Part shown: positions 34,060 to 42,406 of the stretch, in pieces
How the letters are laid out: every line of letters begins with the position of its first letter
Position numbering within the stretch: position 1 is the stretch's first letter
DNA from: Niabella sp.
GTDB taxonomy: Bacteria > Bacteroidota > Bacteroidia > Chitinophagales > Chitinophagaceae
Length of the DNA stretch: 64,000 nucleotides
Reading direction: 5' to 3'
NCBI RefSeq assembly: GCF_030150205.1
Contig: NZ_JASLGT010000029.1
Coordinates: 7,858 to 71,857 of the forward strand
Made by a program: the position numbers and the translations under genes
The notes under the pieces: model-generated
Database searches by the model: none
Told to the model about the DNA's origin: nothing
The model's input: the letters and a program-made list of their open reading frames with translations, nothing else

Positions 34060-35165
34060 AAGGCCAGCACTAGCTTTCAGTTTTCAGTTTTCAGCTTTCA
34101 GATGATTCCGTTCGTGATATGCAGATCCGTTATTCAATGCTATCCCTCAATAGAGGTGTGATCACAGGAACGCCACAGCTGAAGGCTAAAGGCTAAAAGC
34201 TGAATGCTTATCACACTAGCTATCAGTCATCAGCAATCAGTTTTCAGTTTTCAGATGATCCCGTCCGGGATAAACAGATCTTTTAATTCAATGTGGTTCC
34301 TCAAAAAGTTTATCATCCCTGAACAGGGACGCCACAGCTGAAGGCTGAAAGCTAAGAGCTGAACGCTCATCACACTAGCTATCAGTCATCAGCAATCAGT
34401 TTTCAGTTTTCAGATGATCCGGGCGAGATAAGCAGATCGTTTATTCAATGCGAATCCTCAAAAGGTTTATCATCCCTGAACAGGAACGACACAGCTGAAG
34501 GCTAAAAGCTGAACGCTTATCACACTAGCTATCAGTCATCAGCAATCAGTTTTCAGTTTTCAGATGATCCTGGCGGGATAAACAGATCGTTTATTCAATG
34601 CGATTCCTCAAAAGGTTTATCATCCCTGAACAGGAACAGACACATTGAAGGCTAAAGGCTAAAAGCTGAATGCTTATCACACTAGCTATCAGTCATCAGC
34701 AATCAGTTTTCAGTTTTCAGATGATCCCGGGCGGAATAAACAGATCTTTTATTCAATGCGGATCCTCAAAAGGTTTGTCATCCCTGAACAGGGACGCCAC
34801 AGCTGAAGGCTAAAAGCTGAATGCTTATCACACTAGCTATCAGTCATCAGCCATCAGTTTTCAGATGATCCGGGCGGGATAAACAGATCGTTTATTCAAT
34901 GCGGTTCCTCAAAAGGTTTGTCATCCCTGAACAGGAACGACACAGCTGAAGGCGGAACGCTTATCACACTAGCTATCAGTCATCAGCAATCAGTTTTCAG
35001 TTTTCAGATGATCCGGGCGGGATAAACAGATCTTTTATTCAATGCAGATCCTCAAAAGGTTTATCATTTCCCGAACAGGAGAAGCCACAACTGATAACTG
35101 AACACTGATAACTGAGCACTGAAAACTGATAACTAAACGCTAAAGGCTGACCACTGAAAACTTCC
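34060..35165. repeat. Tandem array of seven ~150-bp intergenic repeat units
   Basis: The 1.3-kb gap before the J-domain gene has no coding potential. From about 34065 to 35165 it is made of seven units starting near 34065, 34212, 34371, 34521, 34678, 34829 and 34965 (136-159 bp apart). Each unit has an arm of heptads such as CAGTTTT (ATCAGCAATCAGTTTTCAG), a core with AGATGATCC, GGGATAAACAGATC, TTATTCAATGC and TCATCCCTGAACAGG, and a second arm with CAGCTGAAGGCTAAAAGCTG. The two arms are partly complementary, so each unit could fold. The last unit ends in CTGATAACTGAACACTG heptads of the opposite sense. Confidence 0.9.
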
Positions 35166-35172
35166 AAGGTCT

Positions 35173-35180
35173 TAACTTTG
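35173..35180 (+). promoter_or_regulatory. -7 promoter box (TAACTTTG) of the J-domain gene
   Basis: TAACTTTG matches TAnnTTTG immediately after the repeat array and 17 nt before the TTG start codon. Confidence 0.55.
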
Positions 35181-35197
35181 CATTTAAACCGTTTTTA

Positions 35198-35836
35198 TTG
35201 AAGGATTATTATCAGATACTGGGCCTTACACCTTCCGCTTCCATTGGTGAGATAAAAATGGCGTACCGCAAACTGGCGCACCTTTATCATCCTGATAAAA
35301 ATCCATCGGATACCTATGCCGAAGCCCGGTTTAGCCTGATAAAGGAAGCTTATGACACACTTACCCGGTCTGATCTGAAAGAACAATACCTGCAGGAACG
35401 CTGGCTTAGCCAAACCATGGGCAACCGCATGGAGCCGGTCGTTAACACCCCTCCGCAGGTACTGCAGGCGCTGCTAAACGCCCATCAGCAATTGATTCAT
35501 TATGATGAATACCGGGTCGACAAAAAAGGATTGTATCATACCCTGGAGTCACTCATTGCCGATTCCCGGATCGATATCCTGAATCATTTTAATGAGGAGC
35601 CGGTCAATAAGGAAGTGATCCGGTGGATGGCCGATAGCCTTTCTTTATTATACCCGGAAGACCAGCTGCGGATACTGAACCAGTTAAAGCGGATCCATGC
35701 ACCTGCAAACAGCCGGAACCTCATTGAAAAGAAAGAACAAACTACCCGGCAGATGATCCGTTTGAACCGGTATAAGCCCTTTTTGATTTTAGGTTTAATT
35801 ATCCTACTTTGCATGATCATCGCATATTCTTTATAA
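35198..35836 (+). CDS. Membrane tail-anchored J-domain protein
   Basis: This 212 aa protein starts directly with a J domain (residues 2-66: KDYYQILGL, AYRKLAHLYHPDKNP with the HPD triad, EAYDTLTRSDLKEQYL). J domains stimulate Hsp70 ATPase. The middle (about 85-180) is helical and lacks the Gly/Phe and zinc domains of DnaJ. The C-terminus ends in one hydrophobic segment (PFLILGLIILLCMIIAYSL), so it is probably tail-anchored. The start is TTG, forced by the position of the J domain. It is followed after 33 nt by a rhomboid protease gene; together they suggest membrane-protein quality control. Confidence 0.85.
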   Translation: MKDYYQILGLTPSASIGEIKMAYRKLAHLYHPDKNPSDTYAEARFSLIKEAYDTLTRSDLKEQYLQERWLSQTMGNRMEPVVNTPPQVLQALLNAHQQLIHYDEYRVDKKGLYHTLESLIADSRIDILNHFNEEPVNKEVIRWMADSLSLLYPEDQLRILNQLKRIHAPANSRNLIEKKEQTTRQMIRLNRYKPFLILGLIILLCMIIAYSL

Positions 35837-35869
35837 CAAGCCATTGGTTAACTTTAAACTTTATCCGCT

Positions 35870-36571
35870 ATGATGCCGATCGGAGATGATAATACCGGGC
35901 GCACCCTTACCCCCTATGTGAATTACCTGCTCATTGCGCTTAATATTTTTGTTTTTGTTTACTACCAGCGGTTTGGTACCAATATTGATTTTTTGCTGAG
36001 TTACGCCGCAGTACCGGGAGAGCTGCTTACCGGAACGGATATTGTAGGAACCAATGGACTGGGGCCCAGCCCTTCCCCTGTTTACATTACCGTTTTTACT
36101 TCCATGTTTATGCATGGGAGCATCGGCCATATTTTTGGCAATATGTTGTACCTGTCAATTTTTGGCGACAATATTGAAAATGCCATGGGGCATTTCCGGT
36201 ACCTGGTCTTTTACCTTTTATGTGGTGTGCTGGCTTCATTGGCCCATGTACTGATGTCGGCGGTATTAGGAGATGGCTTATTGGTTCCCAGCCTGGGCGC
36301 CTCCGGTGCCATTTCCGGCATACTGGGAGCCTACCTTATTCTATTTCCCCGCAACCGGATACGCATCTGGGCCCTGCTCTTTACATTCCGGGTACCCGCG
36401 ATCATCACTCTTGGTTTATGGATCGCCATGCAGATCGTTAGTCAGGTAAATACGATCGGCGGCCGGGAGCAGTCGGGCGTTGCCTATTCTGCGCATATTG
36501 GTGGCTTTTTAGCGGGGATGTTACTGGTTGGCTTGTTTGTGAAGAAGCAGCCGGTTTCAAGAGGATTTTAG
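35870..36571 (+). CDS. Rhomboid-family intramembrane serine protease
   Basis: This 233 aa polytopic protein has six or more hydrophobic segments. The catalytic dyad is seen as GAS145GAISG at the start of one helix and SAH209IGG in a later helix, with the conserved HxxxN-type segment MHGSIGHIFGNMLYLSIFGDN split between helices 2 and 3. It would cleave membrane proteins within their transmembrane region. The C-terminal helix has FLAGMLLVGL. The gene is downstream of the J-domain gene in the same direction and the unit is bounded on both sides by related repeat arrays. A second ATG at 35873 is equally possible as start. Confidence 0.92.
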   Translation: MMPIGDDNTGRTLTPYVNYLLIALNIFVFVYYQRFGTNIDFLLSYAAVPGELLTGTDIVGTNGLGPSPSPVYITVFTSMFMHGSIGHIFGNMLYLSIFGDNIENAMGHFRYLVFYLLCGVLASLAHVLMSAVLGDGLLVPSLGASGAISGILGAYLILFPRNRIRIWALLFTFRVPAIITLGLWIAMQIVSQVNTIGGREQSGVAYSAHIGGFLAGMLLVGLFVKKQPVSRGF

Positions 36572-37056
36572 ATAGCTATCAGTTATCAGTTATCAGTTAT
36601 CAGAATGATCCGTTCGGATAAGCAGATCTTTTATTCATTGCTAATCTTCAACTGATTTATCATCCCCGAACATGAACGCTACAACTGATAACTGAAGACT
36701 GAGCACTGAAAACTGATCGCTCTCATACTAGCTATCAGTCATCAGCTATCAGTTATCAGAATGATCCGTTCGGAACAAGCAGGTCCTTTTTCTAATGCGA
36801 ATCCTCATTGATTTATCACACCCGAACAGGAACGCCACAGCTGAAGGCTGAAAGCTAAAAGCTAAGTGCTCATCATACTAGCTATCAGTCATCAGCTATC
36901 AGTTTTCAGATGATTACGGACGGATAAGCAGATCTTTTATTCATTGCTAATCTTCAACTGATTTATCATCCCCGAACATGAACGCTACAACTGATAACTG
37001 AAAACTGATAACTGATAACTGATAACTGATAACTGAACTCTGAAATCTGACTCCCG
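36572..37056. repeat. Second array of the ~150-bp intergenic repeat (three units)
   Basis: The gap between the convergent rhomboid and response-regulator genes holds three units starting near 36572, 36724 and 36874. The core words (GATCCGTTCGGATAAGCAG, TTATTCATTGC, TTTATCATCCCCGAACA) are variants of those in the array at 34-35 kb. Heptads TATCAGT open it and CTGATAA heptads close it, so the array is bounded by inverted arms. Confidence 0.88.
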
Positions 37057-37060
37057 ACTG

Positions 37061-37834
37061 CTAAACGCCCGCCTCCCTCCCTTCCAGCCAGCTTTTAAAC
37101 AACGACACCCGCTCCCGGCTGACCACGGTGTCCGTATCGGCTTCGGGGCTGAGCTGCAGGATGAGGCGGCTGTTATAGTAACTATTGATTTTTACGATGG
37201 CATCTATACAAACGATCATTTTCCGGTTGATGCGGAAGAACATGGTTTTATTCAGCATTTTATCCATCTGATCGAGCGAGTAATCCAGGGGTAGTTTTTT
37301 GCCAGTATGTGTAACCGCCTTTGTAATGCCATCCGCATAACAGATACAGGCAATATCTTTTGATTTTACATATACGATCTGGTTATTGGTCCGGCCTGTA
37401 AAACGGGTATTTTCCTGCCGGTAGAAGACCTCTGCTATGCGGGAGAGATCCAGCGCCGGACGGGCACCGGACTGCGGCCGGAAATAGCTGAACTTCTGTA
37501 ATGCCCGTTCCAGTTCATTTTTATCGATGGGTTTCATTAAATAATCGATGCTGTGCACTTTAAAGGCCTGCAAGGCAAACTTGTCATAAGCCGTTGTAAA
37601 GATCACGGGCATCCGTACTTCCGCCTGTTGAAACAATTCAAAACAATTACCATCTGAAAGTTGTATATCCATAAAGGCAAGGTCTGCCTGCGCGCCGTGC
37701 ACCGCCAGCCATTTAGCACCCTCATCAACCGATTCAATCACCCGGAGCACCTTCAATCCGGGCACCAGTCCCTCCAGCAACTGGATCAGCCGGTCTGCAT
37801 TCAGCTTTTCATCTTCAAATATAATTACGTTCAT
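37061..37834 (-). CDS. LytTR-family response regulator
   Basis: This 257 aa regulator has a receiver domain (residues 1-120, acidic pair Glu7/Asp8, phospho-acceptor Asp56 in FMDIQLSDG, Thr in IFTTAYD, Lys in LMKPIDKNEL) and a C-terminal LytTR DNA-binding domain (about 155-255: IVYVKSKDIACI, KLPLDYSLDQMDKML, FFRINRKMIV). The family binds paired direct repeats upstream of target genes. It is last in a five-gene operon, 14 nt after the histidine kinase, its expected partner. Confidence 0.93.
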   Translation of the reverse strand: MNVIIFEDEKLNADRLIQLLEGLVPGLKVLRVIESVDEGAKWLAVHGAQADLAFMDIQLSDGNCFELFQQAEVRMPVIFTTAYDKFALQAFKVHSIDYLMKPIDKNELERALQKFSYFRPQSGARPALDLSRIAEVFYRQENTRFTGRTNNQIVYVKSKDIACICYADGITKAVTHTGKKLPLDYSLDQMDKMLNKTMFFRINRKMIVCIDAIVKINSYYNSRLILQLSPEADTDTVVSRERVSLFKSWLEGREAGV

Positions 37835-37848
37835 ACCGTTTCCTTTTT

Positions 37849-38976
37849 TTAAAACTGGTCCTTTAATCTTTCCGGAAGAAAAGGAAGCTGTACTATAAAA
37901 TTTCCATCAACCTCCCGGATAGCTACATGTTCTTCCGTTATGAGTTCATATCGCTTCCGGATATTTGAAAGTCCCACTCCTGTTGAAAACCGGATCCCGT
38001 TTCGTTTCCGGAGATCGTTGGTAACAATAATGTGCTGGTCTGTAAACCGGATCTTTACATGTAACGGGTCGTTTGCAGCAAAGCGGTTATGCTTTACGGC
38101 GTTCTCCACCAGCATTTGCAAGGCCGATGGAGGCAACAGGGAATGTTGCTGCTGTTGAGAAGGTGCATCAATATGAAAAACGATGGAGTTTTGATGCCGG
38201 ATGCGAATGAGGAATAAATACGATTCAAGAAAAGACAGCTCCGTTTGCAGTGAAACCAGGTTCTCTTCTTTCTGATCGAGAATATAGCGATAGCATTTTG
38301 AAAGCTGTGTAATATATTCTGCAGAAAGATCTGCACTTTTATAAACAAGCCCGGTAAGCACGCTCAACGAGTTAAAAAAGAAATGCGGATCGATCTGGCT
38401 TTTTAACACGTCATAACGGGCCTGCATATTTTCTCTTTTCAGCCTCTCTGCATTGAGCCGGGCCTCCTGCCAGTTCTTATAATAAAACAGGATGCCGTTA
38501 AAGCTTAATATGAGCAGGTAAAAAATAAAGGCCCCAAAAATAAGATCATAGCTCAGCCGGCTAAAACTTTTCCAGGCCTCATAATTATCAAAAAAATAAA
38601 TATCAAAAAAAGAATAGGTAAGTCCGAAAAGAAATGCTGCAAAAATGCCAAACAATACAAGCCCCAAAAAAGGGAATACGATCGTGTAGGGAAATTTCTT
38701 TTTAGAACTGCGGCGTTGTATGAACCCCGATAATCCTTCGCCTCCTGACCAAATCAGAAGTCCAAGTAATACAAACATGATGCTGAACGACTGCTTCCTG
38801 AAAAAAGAGGCACCTGCAGCACTGGTAAAGGACATATCAAAAGACCGGAACACCACACTAAAACCATAGAGAATGATGATCCTTGCCAGGTATTTTACCA
38901 GCGTATGCTGCAATATCCGTTCCATTTGCCTGCGCGTTATTTTTCGCAAAAGCAGTATCAGGGCACCTAAGATCAT
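37849..38976 (-). CDS. LytS-type sensor histidine kinase
   Basis: This is a 375 aa membrane kinase of the His_kinase (PF06580) type. At least four hydrophobic segments lie in residues 25-168 (for example IIILYGFSVVF, IMFVLLGLLIW, FPFLGLVLFGIFAAFLF, LIFGAFIFYLLIL), with no periplasmic sensor domain. The phospho-acceptor is His198 in QIDPHFFFNSLS, followed by the N-box ENAVKHN and a reduced G-box (STGVGLSNIRKR). Such kinases sense signals within or near the membrane. The start overlaps the stop of the upstream epimerase gene (ATGA), so it is translated as part of that operon. The partner regulator follows. Confidence 0.92.
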   Translation of the reverse strand: MILGALILLLRKITRRQMERILQHTLVKYLARIIILYGFSVVFRSFDMSFTSAAGASFFRKQSFSIMFVLLGLLIWSGGEGLSGFIQRRSSKKKFPYTIVFPFLGLVLFGIFAAFLFGLTYSFFDIYFFDNYEAWKSFSRLSYDLIFGAFIFYLLILSFNGILFYYKNWQEARLNAERLKRENMQARYDVLKSQIDPHFFFNSLSVLTGLVYKSADLSAEYITQLSKCYRYILDQKEENLVSLQTELSFLESYLFLIRIRHQNSIVFHIDAPSQQQQHSLLPPSALQMLVENAVKHNRFAANDPLHVKIRFTDQHIIVTNDLRKRNGIRFSTGVGLSNIRKRYELITEEHVAIREVDGNFIVQLPFLPERLKDQF

Positions 38977-39965
38977 ACGCGGGTGTTATCATTTTTCTGA
39001 AACCATTCCAATGCTTCCGCTACCGCAACGGCAACCGGTGTATAATTCAATCCCAATGCCCGTGAAGCCTTTTGACCCGAATAATAATTCTGTAAACACA
39101 GTAAATAAGCCGATGCATAATTCAGCTTCAACCGCCTGCCCAACAACCGGCCCATCGCTGTTCCCAATATCCCGCCAATTCTTAAGGCCAACCCCGGAAT
39201 GCGCAACAAGACGGTTCTTTGGCGTGCCAGCTGGTTCACCATCCGGAAGAATTCCCGGTAACTCAGGTTTTCTCCGGCAATAAGAAAACAATCTCCGTTT
39301 TCCCCGTTCCGGCAGGCAAAAACAATGGCCCGGCTTACATCCCTTACATGTACAAAATTCTTTCCGCCCGGCGGATAAAACAGGAGGCCCTTACCCAGCG
39401 CATATTTCAGCAACTGACCGGAGCTGGGCTTTTGATCGTGCGCACCGATCATAAATGTCGGATTTAATACCACCGCCGGCAATCCCTTTTCCACCACGGC
39501 TTCCAGCACTTTTTGCTGAGCGATATATTTGGTATTGATATACGGTGAATTGATCTTAAAAAGCGAAAAAGCATTCAACTCCGTGCCCGGACATTCAAGG
39601 GACCCGGGAGCAATGGTATTGGCCGTGCTGATATATACCAGCCGCTTTACCCGGTGCAACAAACAAGCCTGGATGATATGTTCCGTGCCGCGGATATTTA
39701 CCGCTTCATACGCTTTTAAACCGATCCCCCACTGTTCCGTAAGTGAAGCCGTGTGCACCACATAGTCGCAACCGCTCACCGCTTCGCTTACAGCCGCTGC
39801 ATCTTCAACGGACCCATAATATACTTCGCAAAAAAGTCCGTTCAGCAGATCGGCATTTGAGGACTTACGGATCAATACCCGCACCTCAAAACCATTCCTG
39901 CAACATTCAAGAGCGGTGTTATATCCCAGCAAACCACTGGCACCGGTAATGAGAACCTTGGGCAT
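38973..39965 (-). CDS. NAD-dependent epimerase/dehydratase (extended SDR)
   Basis: This 330 aa extended SDR has the nucleotide-binding GASGLLGYNTA (residues 7-17), the DYVVHTASLTEQW segment and the catalytic YINTK motif preceded by STANT. Such proteins act on nucleotide sugars, dihydroflavonol-like ketones or sterol/hopanoid-type intermediates; the length and the C-terminal hydrophobic region (LLRIPGLALRIGGILG) are closer to the 3-beta-HSD/dihydroflavonol reductase-like branch than to sugar epimerases. It follows the SDR by 2 nt and overlaps the kinase gene, so it belongs to the START-SDR-epimerase-kinase-regulator operon. Confidence 0.85.
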   Translation of the reverse strand: MPKVLITGASGLLGYNTALECCRNGFEVRVLIRKSSNADLLNGLFCEVYYGSVEDAAAVSEAVSGCDYVVHTASLTEQWGIGLKAYEAVNIRGTEHIIQACLLHRVKRLVYISTANTIAPGSLECPGTELNAFSLFKINSPYINTKYIAQQKVLEAVVEKGLPAVVLNPTFMIGAHDQKPSSGQLLKYALGKGLLFYPPGGKNFVHVRDVSRAIVFACRNGENGDCFLIAGENLSYREFFRMVNQLARQRTVLLRIPGLALRIGGILGTAMGRLLGRRLKLNYASAYLLCLQNYYSGQKASRALGLNYTPVAVAVAEALEWFQKNDNTRV

Positions 39966-39967
39966 AC

Positions 39968-40768
39968 TTAATGTGTTAATTGTAATTCACGTTTAACGGC
40001 TCCGGAGATCAGGCGCACTTTTACAGTTGAGGGTATCAGTCCCATTAAGGCCTGGTTCATCCGGTTCCACCAGCCGGGAACAATCTCTGCCCTGCCGGCC
40101 AGCGTGTGCCGGATGATGCGGCCGGCCAGGTCCATTGTTGAGAAAAGTCCAAGCCGACCTTTATAACCCTGCAGCAGGATCCGCCGGGAGGTGTCGGAAT
40201 TGGTCATGATCGGGCCCGGATATGCAACGCTTACAGATACGCCTTTTTGCTGCAGCTCTTCCCGGAGTCCCAGGGAAAAGGAAGATACAAACGCCTTTGA
40301 TGCGGGGTAAACCGTTTTATAAGCGATGGGCGAGAATGCCGCCATACTTGCAATATTGAGAATAAAACTTTTTTCCTGTTGCAACAACTGCGGCAGCAGT
40401 TCGCGCGTAAGCAAAGCGGTACAACCAATATTCAATTGAATGATCTTATCGATCAGTTGCGGCGAACAGTCCAGCATAGACACCGTTCCACCCATACCGG
40501 CATTATTGATCAGAAAATTTACCGGGTATTCCTCTTTAATAAGAGCGATATGCGTTTCAAATGCCACCCGGTTTGTAAGGTCAAATTCAAATACCTGCAC
40601 ATCGATCCCATACAAACGGATCAGTTCTTCGGCCGTGGTTTTGATCGTACTTCCCGGCAGCGCAATCAGGACCAGGTTCATTTTTAAACGGGCACAACAA
40701 AGGGCAAAGGCACTTCCCAATCCGCTGCTGGCCCCGGTGATCAGTGTATACTTTTTATTCATATGCAT
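39968..40768 (-). CDS. Classical short-chain dehydrogenase/reductase
   Basis: This 266 aa SDR has TGASSGLGSAFA for NAD(P) binding (residues 9-20), NNAGMGG, the catalytic serine in NIASMAAFS and the YPASK active-site motif. The C-terminal part has a moderately hydrophobic region, as in SDRs acting on lipids (DltE/SadH-type). I start at the ATG at 40768, 1 nt after the preceding stop; an ATG two codons later is possible, and the longer frame from 40834 overlaps the upstream gene. It is part of the five-gene operon with a START-like protein, which suggests a hydrophobic substrate. Confidence 0.85.
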   Translation of the reverse strand: MHMNKKYTLITGASSGLGSAFALCCARLKMNLVLIALPGSTIKTTAEELIRLYGIDVQVFEFDLTNRVAFETHIALIKEEYPVNFLINNAGMGGTVSMLDCSPQLIDKIIQLNIGCTALLTRELLPQLLQQEKSFILNIASMAAFSPIAYKTVYPASKAFVSSFSLGLREELQQKGVSVSVAYPGPIMTNSDTSRRILLQGYKGRLGLFSTMDLAGRIIRHTLAGRAEIVPGWWNRMNQALMGLIPSTVKVRLISGAVKRELQLTH

Positions 40769-40769
40769 T

Positions 40770-41399
40770 TTAATGATATTGTTGCAGTAAAGATTTAAAC
40801 CGCGACATCGTTGTAATGATGTTGTCGTATACAATCGGATCAGAAACCCAACGGGGTACGGTACCGCTCTTATTGGTAAGGATCTGGTAGGTAATGCGCG
40901 ATTGCCGGTGCTCCAGGGGATCTACCGTCCATTTCCCGGATGTTCCTTCCAGGCGGGTTACATTTTTAAACTTCGGGTATACCTGGTGCTGGATACTTTC
41001 GAAATAAATGGTCTGAGCACCTGCAGCCGCAGCGGATGCATTGTAAAAATATTTCAAGCTGCAGTCCTGGTCTTCCATCGGCCATGGCAGGGAATAACGG
41101 ATATAGTTCAGCCATACATGCTCATCCGGAGTTCTGGTAACTTTGTACTGACTGGATCTTACATTCCAGCGGCTTCCTTTTCCCGCATCTTTCAAAAGGG
41201 CTACCACATCGGGAAGGCCGGCTTCGGCAACATCAAAGGAAGCTTTCAACTCCCGCACCTTATTGCCATTGTGCATCACCCACCGCTCATACAACATAAT
41301 TCCGTTAGTAATTTTCACCAGCTTAAAATCGGCCGGAGCGCCTGCGTTTGAGAAACTGCTGAACAATAACAGCAGCCATAAGAAAAGTATTTTTTTCAT
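40770..41399 (-). CDS. Secreted START-like lipid-binding domain protein
   Basis: This 209 aa protein has a signal peptide (ILFLWLLLLFSSFSNA) and a START/SRPBCC-like domain, recognised from the ITNGIMLYERWV opening, VRELKASFDVAEAGLPDVVALLKD, GSRWN, the NYIRYSLPWPMEDQDC strand and the C-terminal amphipathic helix (YDNIITTMSRFKSLLQQ). Such domains form a deep pocket for a lipid or other hydrophobic ligand. It opens a five-gene operon and has a TATGTTTG box 14 nt before its ATG. Ligand unknown; the family assignment rests on pattern recognition only. Confidence 0.75.
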   Translation of the reverse strand: MKKILFLWLLLLFSSFSNAGAPADFKLVKITNGIMLYERWVMHNGNKVRELKASFDVAEAGLPDVVALLKDAGKGSRWNVRSSQYKVTRTPDEHVWLNYIRYSLPWPMEDQDCSLKYFYNASAAAAGAQTIYFESIQHQVYPKFKNVTRLEGTSGKWTVDPLEHRQSRITYQILTNKSGTVPRWVSDPIVYDNIITTMSRFKSLLQQYH

Positions 41400-41413
41400 A
41401 AACTATTTTTTTA

Positions 41414-41421
41414 CAAACATA
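41414..41421 (-). promoter_or_regulatory. -7 promoter box (TATGTTTG) of the START-to-LytTR operon
   Basis: The minus strand reads TATGTTTG, matching TAnnTTTG, 14 nt upstream of the first gene of the operon. Confidence 0.5.
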
Positions 41422-41663
41422 GATGCGTTATGTACCCATTAAAAACAATACTGGCTGAGCCGTAAGATTTTGAGGGTGGAATGTTGGTTTTTGCTATAAA
41501 CCGACACCCTGTTTTTTGATGAAATAATTTTTAGACTTTTGTTTAAGTAAACCTTAACAACGTGCAGGTAATACGGAACAAAACTTGCCGCTCCTGCTAC
41601 CTGCATGTATGGCTGAATGTATGCCGTATGGGAATCATCTGTTACAGCCGTCTTCAAAAAGCA

Positions 41664-42371
41664 TCAGAGCGCTCTTACATTTCCAGACCCCGTGATGGAA
41701 GTAGCGATAACCGGCGTACCCACATAGCGCAGGTTTCCGCTTCCTGTGATCGTTACGTTTAACTGGTCCTTCGCCCATACTTTCGCATTTCCCGACCCGG
41801 TAATCCGCACGTTCGCTTCCTTGCTTTGCATCGGATGTGCGTTGTAGTTACCGCTTCCGGTTATGGTTACATCCTGGCTGCTCGTTTCGCCATTATTGAT
41901 GTACAGATCCCCGTCACCGCTGATCTGGCTTTTCAGTGATACGGCTTTTAACCGGTCGATCGTGATATTGCCCGAACCTGTAAGTTTCAGTTCCAGGGCA
42001 CCGGTCTCCAGCACATCAAAGGCGGTAAAATTTCCGCTTCCGGTAAGTGTTACTGCGGTAAGCGCGGGTGCCGTTACGTATACGGTTACACTGCCTCTTT
42101 TGATGGACACATTATTGGGTGTACGGATCACCAGTTTATCATCAACTACCTCTGTGATCACATAGTGTTGTATATTATCTGCAGCCAATACTTCTACTTT
42201 AGATGCGCCGGTACGGTATTCTACATGTGCGCTAAAAGTGGTTTCAACTTTTCCAAACGCCCCAACATTACGCGTTTCTTTTACAGCAGGCCCATCCGGA
42301 TATACTTTTTTGCAACTCTGAGCAATGGTTAACAGTACAGCGATAAATCCTAAAAAAAGTGTTTGTTTCAT
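41664..42371 (-). CDS. GIN-domain (DUF2807) lipoprotein
   Basis: This 235 aa lipoprotein (FIAVLLTIAQSC, Cys20) contains the auto-transporter-adhesin-like head GIN domain (PF10988). The right-handed beta-helix is visible as seven or so repeats with TGSGN (for example VTLTGSGNFTAF, LTGSGNITIDRL, ITGSGNYNAH, ITGSGNAKVW). It is common in Bacteroidota envelopes, probably surface exposed, with unknown ligand. It is the last gene of the sigma-FecR unit, 35 nt after a surface-repeat protein gene. Confidence 0.88.
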   Translation of the reverse strand: MKQTLFLGFIAVLLTIAQSCKKVYPDGPAVKETRNVGAFGKVETTFSAHVEYRTGASKVEVLAADNIQHYVITEVVDDKLVIRTPNNVSIKRGSVTVYVTAPALTAVTLTGSGNFTAFDVLETGALELKLTGSGNITIDRLKAVSLKSQISGDGDLYINNGETSSQDVTITGSGNYNAHPMQSKEANVRITGSGNAKVWAKDQLNVTITGSGNLRYVGTPVIATSITGSGNVRAL

Positions 42372-42406
42372 TTTGTTTTGATTTTTATAAATATTTGATG
42401 AATGAA

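Noticed and set aside
35198..36571. J-domain/rhomboid island as an integron cassette or transposon
   Set aside because: No integrase, transposase, target-site duplication or attC-like terminal structure was seen.
34060..37056. Repeat arrays considered as a CRISPR array
   Set aside because: The units are 136-159 bp, the whole unit is repeated including the part that would be a spacer, copies are degenerate, and no cas gene is nearby.
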